The notes under the pieces: generated by a model
The model's input: only the letters and a program-made list of their open reading frames with translations
Told to the model about the DNA's origin: nothing
Database searches by the model: none
NCBI RefSeq assembly: GCF_000430845.1
Contig: NZ_AUMU01000001.1
Coordinates: forward strand, 62,001 to 126,000
DNA from: Chryseobacterium gregarium DSM 19109
GTDB taxonomy: Bacteria; Bacteroidota; Bacteroidia; Flavobacteriales; Weeksellaceae
Direction of reading: 5' to 3'
Length of the DNA stretch: 64,000 nucleotides
Made by a program: the position numbers and the translations under genes
In this document: positions 24,505 through 32,842 of the stretch, piece after piece
Layout: every line of letters starts with the position of its first letter
Numbering within the stretch: position 1 is the stretch's first letter

Positions 24505-25152
24505 TTATTTGTTGTTTTCAAGCCATTTCAGCCGGCGTTCGTCGGGCAGGTGCTTTACCTTAAAATTTTCGAATATCGCCTGAAAGCCGTTTCCGTCCGG
24601 GCAGGCAGCCATAATACCTACCATTACGGGAGAGTTATCCTGTAAATGCGCGTTGCGCATCATCACATAGTTTTTATCGTCAAACGAATAAAATATTTCA
24701 ACTGCATCAAGCTTTCTCACGGCTTTTATCCATACTGAAGAAGGAGTTTTATCTAAAGCAATCACGCTCCAGTCACTGGTGGCATGGGTAACTACCGTAC
24801 TCAGATTATATTTTCCGTCTACAAATTCAACTCCTGCTTTTATATAATTTTCTTTGTCTATTCTCAGCATCAGGCCCATCTGGTCAAACCGGGTTTTGTA
24901 ATTTCCCGTTATTTTTACCTTGGCTTCAAATTCCCCTCCATACGTAGTATAAAGAAACGGTGCATCATCTACCGTAAAGCCGTAGTGCGAAATTCTCCAG
25001 TAATCGCTCTGGGGCGTGACAAACATTGTTAATTTATCATTTTTGATTTCCCATTTCTCCGGTTCATTGAACCACGTCATTTTTTCCAATGTCTGTGCCA
25101 TGCTTTTATTGATTATGCCTAGCGCACAGAAACTTAAAAATATTCTTTTCAT
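24505..25152 (-). CDS. DUF1349 domain protein, exported
   Basis: A 215-residue protein with a signal-peptide-like start (MKRIFLSFCALGIINKSMAQ). The mature part has the concanavalin-like DUF1349 pattern: W-NEPEKWEI, FLYTTYGGEFEAKVKI, FDQMGLMLRIDKENYIKAG and the ending GIMAACPDGNGFQAIFENF. The family is beta-sandwich proteins often linked to carbohydrate binding, but no enzyme site is visible. It is divergent from the LuxR-type regulator and has its own terminator. Confidence 0.85.
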   Translation of the reverse strand: MKRIFLSFCALGIINKSMAQTLEKMTWFNEPEKWEIKNDKLTMFVTPQSDYWRISHYGFTVDDAPFLYTTYGGEFEAKVKITGNYKTRFDQMGLMLRIDKENYIKAGVEFVDGKYNLSTVVTHATSDWSVIALDKTPSSVWIKAVRKLDAVEIFYSFDDKNYVMMRNAHLQDNSPVMVGIMAACPDGNGFQAIFENFKVKHLPDERRLKWLENNK

Positions 25153-25250
25153 TATTCTTGTCTAATAGATACACTGCGTGTAATTATTGTTATTTTAGCA
25201 AATGTATAACTAAAAGCAAATGTTGTCCAATACTGATAAATAACCATTTT

Positions 25251-26006
25251 ATGACTATTGTAGAAACACTGAACAAAACGCTTCTGAAGAGCCAGGGACA
25301 GAATAAAACCTGTCTGATGGATTGCGAAGTGTATAAAAATATTGCTGTGGCTTATACTCGGACAGAGAATTCAATAGCCGTATTAAGTGATATGCAGATG
25401 AATAAAAGTTACGTCTTTCATTCAAAAACAGCTTCTGAATTAGGAATGGTATTTCCGGCAAACCCTACCGTTATCAATTCTATCTGGGAAGAAGAAATTC
25501 TGAAAAAAATTCACCCGGATGACAGGATGAAAAAATATGTTCATGAACTCAGGTTCTTTAGGCTTCTGGAAAGTACGGAACAGGAAGAACGTTCGGATTT
25601 TTGTGTCGTTTCAAAAATGAGGCTGCAGGGAAAAAATGAAATTTATCAATGGATCAGGCACCGGATGTTTTACTTCTATTCCCCTTATACCCATAAACTG
25701 AGGTTTGCCCTGTGCCTGTATGACAGAGCAGCAGATCGAAATAAAGGGCCATCACCGGAGTTTTTAATTATCAATGCGGTAAAGGGAGAAGTGGTTTCAG
25801 AGGATAAATTTAATTATGAAAATATTCTTTCCCGGAGGGAACTGGAAATACTGCAATACATAGGGCAGGGTTTTATCAGTAAAGAAATTGCCGGCTTTCT
25901 TTCCATCAGCATTAATACCGTCAGCAGGCACCGCCAGAACATTCTGAAAAAACTGAAGGTAAAAAATTCTGTTGAGGCATTTAACGGAATCTTGTCAAAA
26001 CAATGA
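25251..26006 (+). CDS. LuxR-type transcriptional regulator with PAS-like N-terminus
   Basis: A 251-residue regulator. The C-terminal 60 residues are a LuxR helix-turn-helix (LSRRELEILQYIGQGFISKE, then SINTVSRHRQNILKKL). The N-terminal part lacks a receiver and has FHSKTASELGM and WEEEILKKIHPDDR, which resembles the PAS-like sensor of some flavobacterial LuxR proteins. A longer frame beginning with TTG at 25158 would add 31 residues with no support, so I start at the ATG at 25251. It is divergent from the DUF1349 gene, which it may control. Confidence 0.85.
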   Translation: MTIVETLNKTLLKSQGQNKTCLMDCEVYKNIAVAYTRTENSIAVLSDMQMNKSYVFHSKTASELGMVFPANPTVINSIWEEEILKKIHPDDRMKKYVHELRFFRLLESTEQEERSDFCVVSKMRLQGKNEIYQWIRHRMFYFYSPYTHKLRFALCLYDRAADRNKGPSPEFLIINAVKGEVVSEDKFNYENILSRRELEILQYIGQGFISKEIAGFLSISINTVSRHRQNILKKLKVKNSVEAFNGILSKQ

Positions 26007-26170
26007 TTTGATGTATAATAAGTAATAAATCAATAGGTTATGAAATATAATTTTGAATTATTAATTAATAAAGTGTGTTTATGTTATGAATATATAATGT
26101 ATTTAAGATAATTTACAAAAAAAATCATACACATAATGGTGTATCAGGGGTTTTTCTCTTAAAATTATTC

Positions 26171-26178
26171 TATATTTG
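26171..26178 (+). promoter_or_regulatory. -7 promoter element of the oxoamine synthase operon
   Basis: TATATTTG is an exact TAnnTTTG match 27 bases before the ATG at 26205. AAGG just before the ATG could serve as a ribosome site. Confidence 0.6.
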
Positions 26179-26204
26179 TTATACTAACAACTAACAAATT
26201 AAGG

Positions 26205-27464
26205 ATGAAAATCAACTTCTCAACAGCAACATTTAAGGATTTTGAGAATATTCCGGGCTTCGATATGATGGAGCGTGCGGATATTTATTATGACTTTCTG
26301 GAATATATGAAATTAAACGGGCGCCACCATTACAGGCTGCAGAATAAAACAGGCTGCCATTCAGTAATGCATGTGGGTACAGAAAATATAACGAAAGAAT
26401 TTATCAGTTTTGTCACAAGCGATTATCTGGGATTCACCCAGCATCCTAAAGTAAAACGTGCAGCGATTGAAGGCGTTGAAAAATTCGGGACGGGTACAGC
26501 CGCCACTCCGCTGATCGGCGGATATTATTCCTATCATAATGACCTTGAAGAAAAAATAGCTTCTTTTTTCGGCCGGACCAAGGATGAAGCCGTCATATTT
26601 ACAACAGGATATACCGCCAACAGTGCCACATTGCAGATTCTGCTGCAGAAAGAAGATATTGCCATCTTAGATATGTCCGTTCATGCAAGTGTTTATGAAG
26701 GATGTATTCTGACCAACAGAAAAACTTTTCCGCATAATAACCTCAATGCCCTGGAGCAGATTCTAAAAGCTTCCGAAAATCAGTACCGCACAAAGCTTGT
26801 GGTGATTGACGGGGTTTATTCTCAGGATGGAGATGTTGCCCCTGTAGAAGAAATTTATAAGCTTGTAAAAAAATACAATGCTTATTTAATGGTGGATGAT
26901 GTCCATGGAGTCGGTATTTTAGGAAAAACGGGAAGGGGTACCCTTGAAGATCCGGGACTGCTTGATAAAATTGATATTATCACCGGGACATTCAGCAAGA
27001 CATTTGGTAATCTGGGCGGCTATGTAATCACCAATGAAAAACTGGCCGAATTTATAAGGTTCCAGTCACGTCAGCAGATTTTTTCTGCGACCACTCCTCC
27101 CGGTTCTGCAACGGGTATTATCAAGGCCATTGAACTGATCGACGAAGAACCGCAATGGCGTACGAAGCTGTGGGAAAATATCAGCTATTTCAGAAAAGGC
27201 TTAAATGACATGGGACTCGATACCGGAACCACCTGCTCTGCCGTGGTACCGGTGAAGATCGGGGATCCGCATATTACAGGTGATGTAGGAAAAATGCTTC
27301 TGGAACAAGGTATTTACGCCAACCCTATTATTTATCCTGCCGTAGCCAGAAAAAACGCCCGGATCCGGATGAGTTTAACGGCAACTCATGAACGGGAACA
27401 TCTTGATAAAACCCTCAATGCATTTGACGATATCAATAAAAAGTTGCATATTGCGAAAAAATAA
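26205..27464 (+). CDS. PLP-dependent alpha-oxoamine synthase (KBL/AON/SPT family)
   Basis: A 419-residue enzyme of the family that condenses an amino acid with an acyl-CoA or acyl-ACP. Landmarks are GTGTAATPLIGG, VDDVHGVG and the PLP lysine in GTFSKTFG. Members include KBL, BioF, serine palmitoyltransferase and the cysteate acyltransferase that makes sulfonolipids in this group of bacteria. The N-terminal extension (about 60 residues before the core) and the lack of neighbouring biotin or threonine genes make a lipid role plausible but not proven. A TetR-type regulator gene follows 6 bases later and probably controls this operon. Confidence 0.85.
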   Translation: MKINFSTATFKDFENIPGFDMMERADIYYDFLEYMKLNGRHHYRLQNKTGCHSVMHVGTENITKEFISFVTSDYLGFTQHPKVKRAAIEGVEKFGTGTAATPLIGGYYSYHNDLEEKIASFFGRTKDEAVIFTTGYTANSATLQILLQKEDIAILDMSVHASVYEGCILTNRKTFPHNNLNALEQILKASENQYRTKLVVIDGVYSQDGDVAPVEEIYKLVKKYNAYLMVDDVHGVGILGKTGRGTLEDPGLLDKIDIITGTFSKTFGNLGGYVITNEKLAEFIRFQSRQQIFSATTPPGSATGIIKAIELIDEEPQWRTKLWENISYFRKGLNDMGLDTGTTCSAVVPVKIGDPHITGDVGKMLLEQGIYANPIIYPAVARKNARIRMSLTATHEREHLDKTLNAFDDINKKLHIAKK

Positions 27465-27470
27465 TTTACA

Positions 27471-28100
27471 ATGCCTAGAAAAGTTGTACAGGGACCAATA
27501 AGGGATAAAGAAAAAACCAAACAAAAGCTGCTTGCAGCAGTAGGAAAAATTTTAAAAACCAGAGGGTATTCAGGATTAAAAGTAAGCAAAATAGCGGCTG
27601 TAGCAGGATTTGATAAAAAGCTGATTTATGAGTATTTCGGAAGTACCGAGAAACTTATAGATGAATATATAAGATCTCAGGATTACTGGAGCAAAATGAG
27701 CCAGGGCAATATTGAGGTTGATACGTCAGACGGAGGGAAAGAATTGTCAAAAATGGCAATTTTAAATCAGTATGAGCAGGTTAAAAGAAATAAAGAGCTT
27801 CAGAAAATTATTCTCTGGGGGCTTTCGGAAAGCAAACCTATTCTGAAAAAAGTAGCCGATGAAAGAGAAGAGGTAGGAGAAATGCTTTTTACCAACATTA
27901 TTGATCCGCATTTTAAAGAAAAGTCGACAAGGTACCGTGCCATCGCTGCGCTTCTTGTTTCAGGATCATATTACCTGAACCTTTATACGGGACACAACGC
28001 CAGTAAATTCTGTGGCATTGACCTGAAAACCGATGAAGGCAGAAAAGAAATTGAAAAAGCAATTGTTGAAATTATTGATTTTGCTTACGAAGAAAAATAA
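27471..28100 (+). CDS. TetR family transcriptional regulator
   Basis: A 209-residue regulator. The N-terminal helix-turn-helix (about 15-60) reads KQKLLAAVGKILKTRGYSGL, then VSKIAAVAGFDKKLIYEYFG. The C-terminal ligand domain is helical with no family-wide motif. It lies 6 bases after the oxoamine synthase gene and is very probably co-transcribed, so it may repress the operon in response to a lipid or acyl-CoA. Confidence 0.9.
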   Translation: MPRKVVQGPIRDKEKTKQKLLAAVGKILKTRGYSGLKVSKIAAVAGFDKKLIYEYFGSTEKLIDEYIRSQDYWSKMSQGNIEVDTSDGGKELSKMAILNQYEQVKRNKELQKIILWGLSESKPILKKVADEREEVGEMLFTNIIDPHFKEKSTRYRAIAALLVSGSYYLNLYTGHNASKFCGIDLKTDEGRKEIEKAIVEIIDFAYEEK

Positions 28101-28182
28101 GATAAAAATTTTCCCATTGACCAATAATAAGTTTTGTGGATAATTTGAAAACTTTTCATTTTCAGATTAGAACTATATTTCT

Positions 28183-28190
28183 TACTTTTG
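28183..28190 (+). promoter_or_regulatory. -7 promoter element of dnaX
   Basis: TACTTTTG is an exact TAnnTTTG match only 4 bases before the ATG, so the mRNA must be almost leaderless unless another promoter is used. Confidence 0.55.
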
Positions 28191-28194
28191 GCCA

Positions 28195-29280
28195 ATGGAA
28201 AATTTTATCGTATCTGCAAGAAAGTATCGTCCACAGGAGTTTGACACTGTTGTCGGACAATCGCATATTACAGATACTTTAGAACATGCGATCGAAGAAA
28301 ATCAGCTGGCCCAGGCTCTGTTGTTTTGCGGTCCGAGAGGGGTGGGGAAGACGACCTGCGCCAGAATCCTGGCAAGAAAGATCAACGAAAAAGACGGATC
28401 CGTCTCAGAAGATGGTTTTGCCTATAATATTTATGAACTGGATGCAGCTTCCAACAACTCGGTAGACGATATCAGGGAACTGATTGACCAGGTACGGTTT
28501 GCTCCTCAGGTCGGGACTTATAAAGTGTATATCATTGATGAGGTCCATATGCTTTCTTCCGCTGCCTTCAATGCTTTCCTTAAAACCCTTGAAGAACCGC
28601 CGGCCCATGCCATCTTTATTCTGGCAACCACTGAAAAACACAAGATCATTCCTACGATCTTATCCCGCTGCCAGATTTATGACTTTAAAAGGATTACCAT
28701 TGAAAGTATCCAGGGGCATCTGAAAACGATTGCCCAAAAAGAACAGATCCGGTATGAGGACGATGCGCTGTATCTGATTGCCCAGAAAGCCGATGGTGCC
28801 CTGAGGGATGCCCTGTCAATTTTTGACAGGCTGTCTACTTTTTCCCAAAAAAATATTACGCTCGAAAAAGCAGCAGAAGTGCTGAATATTCTGGACTATG
28901 ACCAGTATCTGAAAATTGTAGATTCCGCAAAGGAAAATAAAATTCCTGATGTACTTTTTGCATTTAACGATATCGTAAAAAAAGGCTTTGATGCCCATAT
29001 TTTTATTGCCGGGCTGGGGAATCATTTCAGGGACCTGATGATGGCCCAGAATCCTTCCACCATTGATTTAATTGAAGTCGGGGAACAGACCAAAGCCAAA
29101 TTTGTCCAGCAGGCCCGGAACTGGAATGCCCAACAATTAATTGATGCTATTGAAATCTGCAACCATGCAGACATCAATTATAAAAACTCTAAGAACCCGA
29201 GGCTTACGGTAGAGATTGCATTGATGCAGCTGGCTTCGCTGACTTCCCATTCAGACGCTTCTAAAAAAAAAAGTTCATAA
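28195..29280 (+). CDS. dnaX: DNA polymerase III gamma/tau, short (gamma) frame
   Basis: A 361-residue clamp-loader ATPase. P-loop GPRGVGKT is at 46-53, then ELDAASNNSVDD, Walker B YIIDEVHML, sensor 1 ILATTEKHK and the SRC box ILSRCQ. The zinc module normally found just after the P-loop (CxxxxxxxxCxxC) is absent and replaced by a short acidic loop, as in other flavobacterial DnaX proteins. The frame stops (TAA 29278-29280) just after a run of ten A (29263-29272). Continuing in the -1 frame gives a natural tau tail, so this product is the gamma-like short form and the long form needs slippage. Confidence 0.92.
   Translation: MENFIVSARKYRPQEFDTVVGQSHITDTLEHAIEENQLAQALLFCGPRGVGKTTCARILARKINEKDGSVSEDGFAYNIYELDAASNNSVDDIRELIDQVRFAPQVGTYKVYIIDEVHMLSSAAFNAFLKTLEEPPAHAIFILATTEKHKIIPTILSRCQIYDFKRITIESIQGHLKTIAQKEQIRYEDDALYLIAQKADGALRDALSIFDRLSTFSQKNITLEKAAEVLNILDYDQYLKIVDSAKENKIPDVLFAFNDIVKKGFDAHIFIAGLGNHFRDLMMAQNPSTIDLIEVGEQTKAKFVQQARNWNAQQLIDAIEICNHADINYKNSKNPRLTVEIALMQLASLTSHSDASKKKSS
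29263..29273 (+). promoter_or_regulatory. A10-G slippery run for dnaX frameshift
   Basis: The run reads AAA AAA AAA AGT TCA TAA in the zero frame, ending the short protein two codons later. A -1 slip, or insertion of one extra A in the mRNA, reads AAA AAA AAA AAG TTC ATA ATA and continues for 207 more sense codons. Such A runs cause ribosomal or RNA-polymerase slippage in dnaX of other bacteria. A sequencing error in the homopolymer is the alternative. Confidence 0.65.
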
Positions 29281-29897
29281 TATTATCTCCCACAGTAAAT
29301 GACAGCGGAGAAGTAAAAATTATAGCAAAACCAGAGGAGAAAAAGCCGGAAACCATTCAGGAGAAACCAGCGGAAATCCAGAATATCCCTGCAGAAGCGG
29401 AATTAAAAAAAACGACAAAGCCTTTGTCCAGGCAGGCAATTTCTTCAGGCTTTAGTATCAACGCTTTTATAAGTAAAGAAGACCAGCCCCGGCATGAGGA
29501 GGCCCAGCCTGTTAAAGCTGAAAATCTTCCCCAGAACCACTTTACCGAAACAGACCTTCAGATGGAATGGAACCTATTCCTGAAACAGATCCAGAAAAAG
29601 AATGCCATTGTTTTCAATGCAGTGAAAACATTCAAAATGATAAAGTCTGATGAGCATCAGATTACGGTAATGTTTCCGTCAGATTCAGCCAAATCTGAAT
29701 TCGATAAAGTAAGCAGAGAGTTTTTCAATCATTTTAAAACAAAGGTTCATAACTTCTCTATTGAAATATTGTATAAAAGAGACATGGAAAACCTTAAGAT
29801 AGAAGTGATGACGAAAAGAAAGGTTTTTGAAAAATTTGCAGAAAAAAATCCATTGCTTAAAGATCTTGATGACTTGATGAGATTTGATTTAACGTAA
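29271..29897 (+). CDS. dnaX: tau-specific C-terminal extension of DnaX (-1 frame)
   Basis: This frame carries on from the A10 run and adds 208 residues, giving a fused tau of about 567 residues. The first part is a Pro/Glu/Lys-rich linker (EVKIIAKPEEKKPETIQEKP), and the second a helical domain (TDLQMEWNLFLKQIQKKNAI to the end, LLKDLDDLMRFDLT) typical of tau tails that contact the replicative helicase or polymerase. The first ATG in this frame is at 29424, far inside the linker, so it is unlikely to be a separate gene. It has no own promoter. Confidence 0.7.
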   Translation, partial: KFIILSPTVNDSGEVKIIAKPEEKKPETIQEKPAEIQNIPAEAELKKTTKPLSRQAISSGFSINAFISKEDQPRHEEAQPVKAENLPQNHFTETDLQMEWNLFLKQIQKKNAIVFNAVKTFKMIKSDEHQITVMFPSDSAKSEFDKVSREFFNHFKTKVHNFSIEILYKRDMENLKIEVMTKRKVFEKFAEKNPLLKDLDDLMRFDLT

Positions 29898-30143
29898 CTT
29901 TTTAATTCAGGAATTGGATTAAAGTCTTTATTACATAAGCGTTGTTTCATCTTCATATGCGGGCTTCGGATCATGTTTTCAACAGATCAACCTATTTAAA
30001 TTTATCCGGAAAATTACTTTATTAAATAAATTTTATATATTTGTCGGATAATTAATTGTCCGAAAATCATTTCCGGCACAACAAAATAAAACAGAAAAGC
30101 TGAAATCAGACGATCTATAATGGGAAATATAGTAAAACCATTG
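29898..30143. other. Gap between dnaX and the aromatic leader
   Basis: About 245 bases with no open frame of note. The promoter for the leader transcript is probably here; I see no exact TAnnTTTG, though AT-rich sequence with TATATTTGTC at about 30036 is a near match. Confidence 0.4.
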
Positions 30144-30251
30144 ATGTCCAATTTTCAACCCGCTTATTTTTTAAGCGGTTATTTTAGCATTTCGTTTACC
30201 TATTTTAGAAATTTCAGGAATCATTATCAATTGTATTTTTGGTATTGCTAA
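30144..30251 (+). CDS. Aromatic-rich leader peptide, 35 aa
   Basis: An ATG-initiated short frame with 14 of 35 aromatic residues (7 Phe, 6 Tyr, 1 Trp). It starts MSNFQPAYFLSGYFS, and the last residues before the stop are YFWYC. It ends 150 bases upstream of the DAHP synthase gene, which makes the precursor of Phe, Tyr and Trp. This is the classic setting for an attenuation leader: ribosomes would stall on aromatic codons when charged tRNA is scarce. Inverted repeats follow at 30276-30304 and 30324-30371. The peptide itself probably has no other job. Confidence 0.7.
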   Translation: MSNFQPAYFLSGYFSISFTYFRNFRNHYQLYFWYC

Positions 30252-30275
30252 CTGAATTTCTTTCCAAAAAATAAA

Positions 30276-30304
30276 CAGGAATAACCGGATCCTTCCCATT
30301 CCTG
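30276..30304 (+). promoter_or_regulatory. Inverted repeat after the aromatic leader
   Basis: CAGGAAT and ATTCCTG are perfect 7-base arms around a 15-base loop that itself contains GGATCC. It lies 24 bases after the leader stop and could be part of a terminator/antiterminator switch. Confidence 0.4.
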
Positions 30305-30323
30305 CCTCCTTAATAATAATTTT

Positions 30324-30371
30324 AACGGCATTTTTTTGAAAAGAATTATAAAGTCCTTTTATAATGCCGTT
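30324..30371 (+). promoter_or_regulatory. Long hairpin in front of the DAHP synthase gene
   Basis: AACGGCATT (30324-30332) and AATGCCGTT (30363-30371) are perfect 9-base arms, with inner AAAAG/CTTTT pairing. The right arm ends 3 bases before an ATG (30375) and about 30 before the preferred start (30402). The hairpin could block ribosome access, or free its left arm, which ends in seven T, for a terminator. Confidence 0.5.
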
Positions 30372-30401
30372 GCTATGGATATAAACAAACAGAAAAAAAT
30401 A

Positions 30402-31481
30402 ATGGATTTAAAAGAATTAAAGAACGACTGGATCAATGAGTTTTCACAGCCATTGATGATCGCCGGACCATGCAGTGCAGAAAGTGAATCCCAGATGCTG
30501 GAAACGGCGAAACGAATCAGGGAGACCCATGCGGATGTTCCGATTTTCCGTGCCGGAATCTGGAAGCCCCGTACAAAACCCAACGGATTTGAAGGGGTAG
30601 GGGTTATCGGTTTAAACTGGCTGAAAAAAGTAAAAGAAGAATACGGATTCAAAACCGCTACGGAAGTCGCCAACGCGCATCATGTCTTTGCGGCACTGGA
30701 AGCCGATGTGGATATCCTCTGGATCGGGGCACGCTCTACAGTAAACCCTTTTACCGTTCAGGAAATTGCCATGGCTTTGAAAGGAACGGATAAGCCTGTC
30801 TTGGTTAAAAACCCTGTAAATCCCGATCTCGCTTTATGGATCGGAGCTTTGGAAAGGCTGTTGGGGCAGGATATTAAAAAGCTGGGGGTGATCCACAGGG
30901 GATTCTCAACGTACCAGAAGACCAAATACAGAAACAATCCGAACTGGCAGATTGCTCTGGATTTTAAAAGTCAGTTTCCGAATATTCCCATGCTGGTGGA
31001 TCCCTCTCATATCTGTGGAAACAGGACGGGTCTTGCAGATATCACACAGGAAGCCCTGAATGTAGGATATCAGGGAGCCATGATCGAAACCCACAGCAAT
31101 CCTGATGAAGCGTGGAGCGATGCTGCCCAGCAGATTACACCGGAAGTCCTGGCCACATTAATCAGTAACCTGAAGGTAAGAAGTACCGATATGGCTGGCT
31201 TCGAAGGGGATATGGGAAGACACCGGACATTGATTTCTGACATTGATTTCCAACTGATTGAACTTCTTTCCCAGAGGATGAAGATTTCAGAGAGAATCGG
31301 CAAGCTTAAAAAGGAGAATGATATTGCGATCTTCCAGCCTGAACGTTGGAAAGTAATCCGTGAGTATGCCGACCAAAAAGCCGGGGAAACCGGAATGTCC
31401 AAAGAATTTATTGAAAAGGTCTTCAAAACCATTCACGAAGAGTCTATTGAAGTTCAGAATAATATCATGATTGACAGATAA
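30402..31481 (+). CDS. Bifunctional DAHP synthase / chorismate mutase
   Basis: A 359-residue two-domain enzyme of the shikimate pathway. The first part (about 1-260) is the KDO8P-like DAHP synthase, with IAGPCSAES, FRAGIWKPRTKPNGFEG, LWIGARSTVNPF, DPSHICGNR and ETHSNPDEAWSDA. The second (about 265-350) is an AroQ-type chorismate mutase helix bundle, with LISDIDFQLIELLSQRMKIS. Such fusions are normal in this phylum. I start at ATG 30402 because it begins the conserved MDLKELKNDW segment. ATG 30375 and a TTG at 30336 are possible but lie in or next to the regulatory hairpin. The aromatic leader upstream argues for attenuation. Confidence 0.92.
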   Translation: MDLKELKNDWINEFSQPLMIAGPCSAESESQMLETAKRIRETHADVPIFRAGIWKPRTKPNGFEGVGVIGLNWLKKVKEEYGFKTATEVANAHHVFAALEADVDILWIGARSTVNPFTVQEIAMALKGTDKPVLVKNPVNPDLALWIGALERLLGQDIKKLGVIHRGFSTYQKTKYRNNPNWQIALDFKSQFPNIPMLVDPSHICGNRTGLADITQEALNVGYQGAMIETHSNPDEAWSDAAQQITPEVLATLISNLKVRSTDMAGFEGDMGRHRTLISDIDFQLIELLSQRMKISERIGKLKKENDIAIFQPERWKVIREYADQKAGETGMSKEFIEKVFKTIHEESIEVQNNIMIDR

Positions 31482-31558
31482 AGGGTAAACTTATCGTCAG
31501 AAGATTTCAGGGCTTGGAAGTAAGGTGTTTTTACCCTTATTTCTAAGCCCTAATTTCT

Positions 31559-31566
31559 TATATTTG
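31559..31566 (+). promoter_or_regulatory. -7 promoter element of rsgA
   Basis: TATATTTG is an exact TAnnTTTG match 14 bases before the ATG at 31581. Confidence 0.6.
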
Positions 31567-31580
31567 TATGATCTTACGAT

Positions 31581-32510
31581 ATGAAAGGAAAAGTCATTAA
31601 ATCAACGGGAAGCTGGTACCAGGTTTTGGATTCGGAATCCGGTAAAGTTTTTGAAGCAAGAATTCGCGGAAAATTTAAATTAATTAAAACCAGACTGACG
31701 AATCCGCTTGCTGTTGGAGATTTTGTGGAATTTCAGCTTGAACAGGACGATGTCGCCTGGATCACAAAAATTGAACCGCGGCGGAATTATCTGATCAGGA
31801 AATCGGTAAACCTTTCAAAAGAAGCACACATTATCGCCTCCAATATTGATCTGGCGTGTTTTATTTTCACCTTAAAACATCCTGAAACTTCACTTGGTTT
31901 TTTAGACCGGTTCCTGGCGTGCTGTGAAGCCTATACTATTAAACCTGTCATTCTGTTCAATAAGATGGATGTCCTGAACGAAGAAGAAATTGAAATCGTG
32001 AAAGACATCCAATTCCTGTATGGTGAAATAGGCTATGGCTCTTTGGAAATTTCTTCCTATTCAAGATTAAACCTGGAGCAGCTGCAGAATGTTGTTAAAG
32101 ATAAAACTTCTGTATTTTTCGGACATTCCGGTTGCGGGAAATCTACGTTGGTCAATGCTTTGCAACCCGGTCTTAACCTGAAAACTTCTGAAATTTCGGA
32201 CACTCATCTGAAGGGGAAGCACACCACTACTTTTGCACAGATGCACTTCTGGGATTTCGGCGGAAACGTTATCGATACGCCCGGCGTACGGGAATTTGCC
32301 ATGATTGATATCCAAAAGGAAGAAGTGCAGCACTATTTCCCGGAAATTTTCAAAAAAAGAAAAGAATGCAAGTTCCATAACTGCATGCACATCAATGAAC
32401 CGAAATGTGCCGTATTAGATGCTTTGGAAACAGGCGATATTCAACAGTCGAGATATGCTACCTATATAAAACTGATGGAAGAAGCAGAAGAATCCAACGT
32501 GCAGAAATAA
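31581..32510 (+). CDS. rsgA: Ribosome small subunit-dependent GTPase A
   Basis: A 309-residue GTPase that helps mature the 30S ribosomal subunit. It has an N-terminal OB fold (about 1-65), the circularly permuted GTPase order typical of RsgA (NKMD before the P-loop GHSGCGKS at 181-188, then DTPGVREF), and a C-terminal zinc motif C263-C268-H270-C276 (CKFHNCMHINEPKC). The promoter is directly upstream, and a gap of about 500 bases follows. Family assignment is secure. Confidence 0.96.
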   Translation: MKGKVIKSTGSWYQVLDSESGKVFEARIRGKFKLIKTRLTNPLAVGDFVEFQLEQDDVAWITKIEPRRNYLIRKSVNLSKEAHIIASNIDLACFIFTLKHPETSLGFLDRFLACCEAYTIKPVILFNKMDVLNEEEIEIVKDIQFLYGEIGYGSLEISSYSRLNLEQLQNVVKDKTSVFFGHSGCGKSTLVNALQPGLNLKTSEISDTHLKGKHTTTFAQMHFWDFGGNVIDTPGVREFAMIDIQKEEVQHYFPEIFKKRKECKFHNCMHINEPKCAVLDALETGDIQQSRYATYIKLMEEAEESNVQK

Positions 32511-32842
32511 CCTTCAACTTTGTATTTAATATATATTATTCGGAATAAGGATTGAAATGAGCGTAATGATAAACAAGGATTTATACATTACTCGAAACTG
32601 TTCCATATATAAGTACGCGATGCACAGGAAATATCTGTATTTTCCTGCTGGATGAAATGTATTTGTTTCTCCTATTCTGCGTATTAGAAAATACCTTTTG
32701 TCTGCCTTTGTAGTGTAAGAAAATTGATTTTCTACTTCTTCAATTCTTATTCAAGTTATTTTAATATACTCCACATTTTTCATGAACAATGATTATTGTA
32801 TTCAGGTATTGATTAAAATTAAAGAAATATATGCATAAAAAA

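Noticed and set aside
30336..30401. N-terminal extension of DAHP synthase from a TTG at 30336
   Set aside because: The added residues fall in the regulatory hairpin and are not part of the conserved enzyme start.
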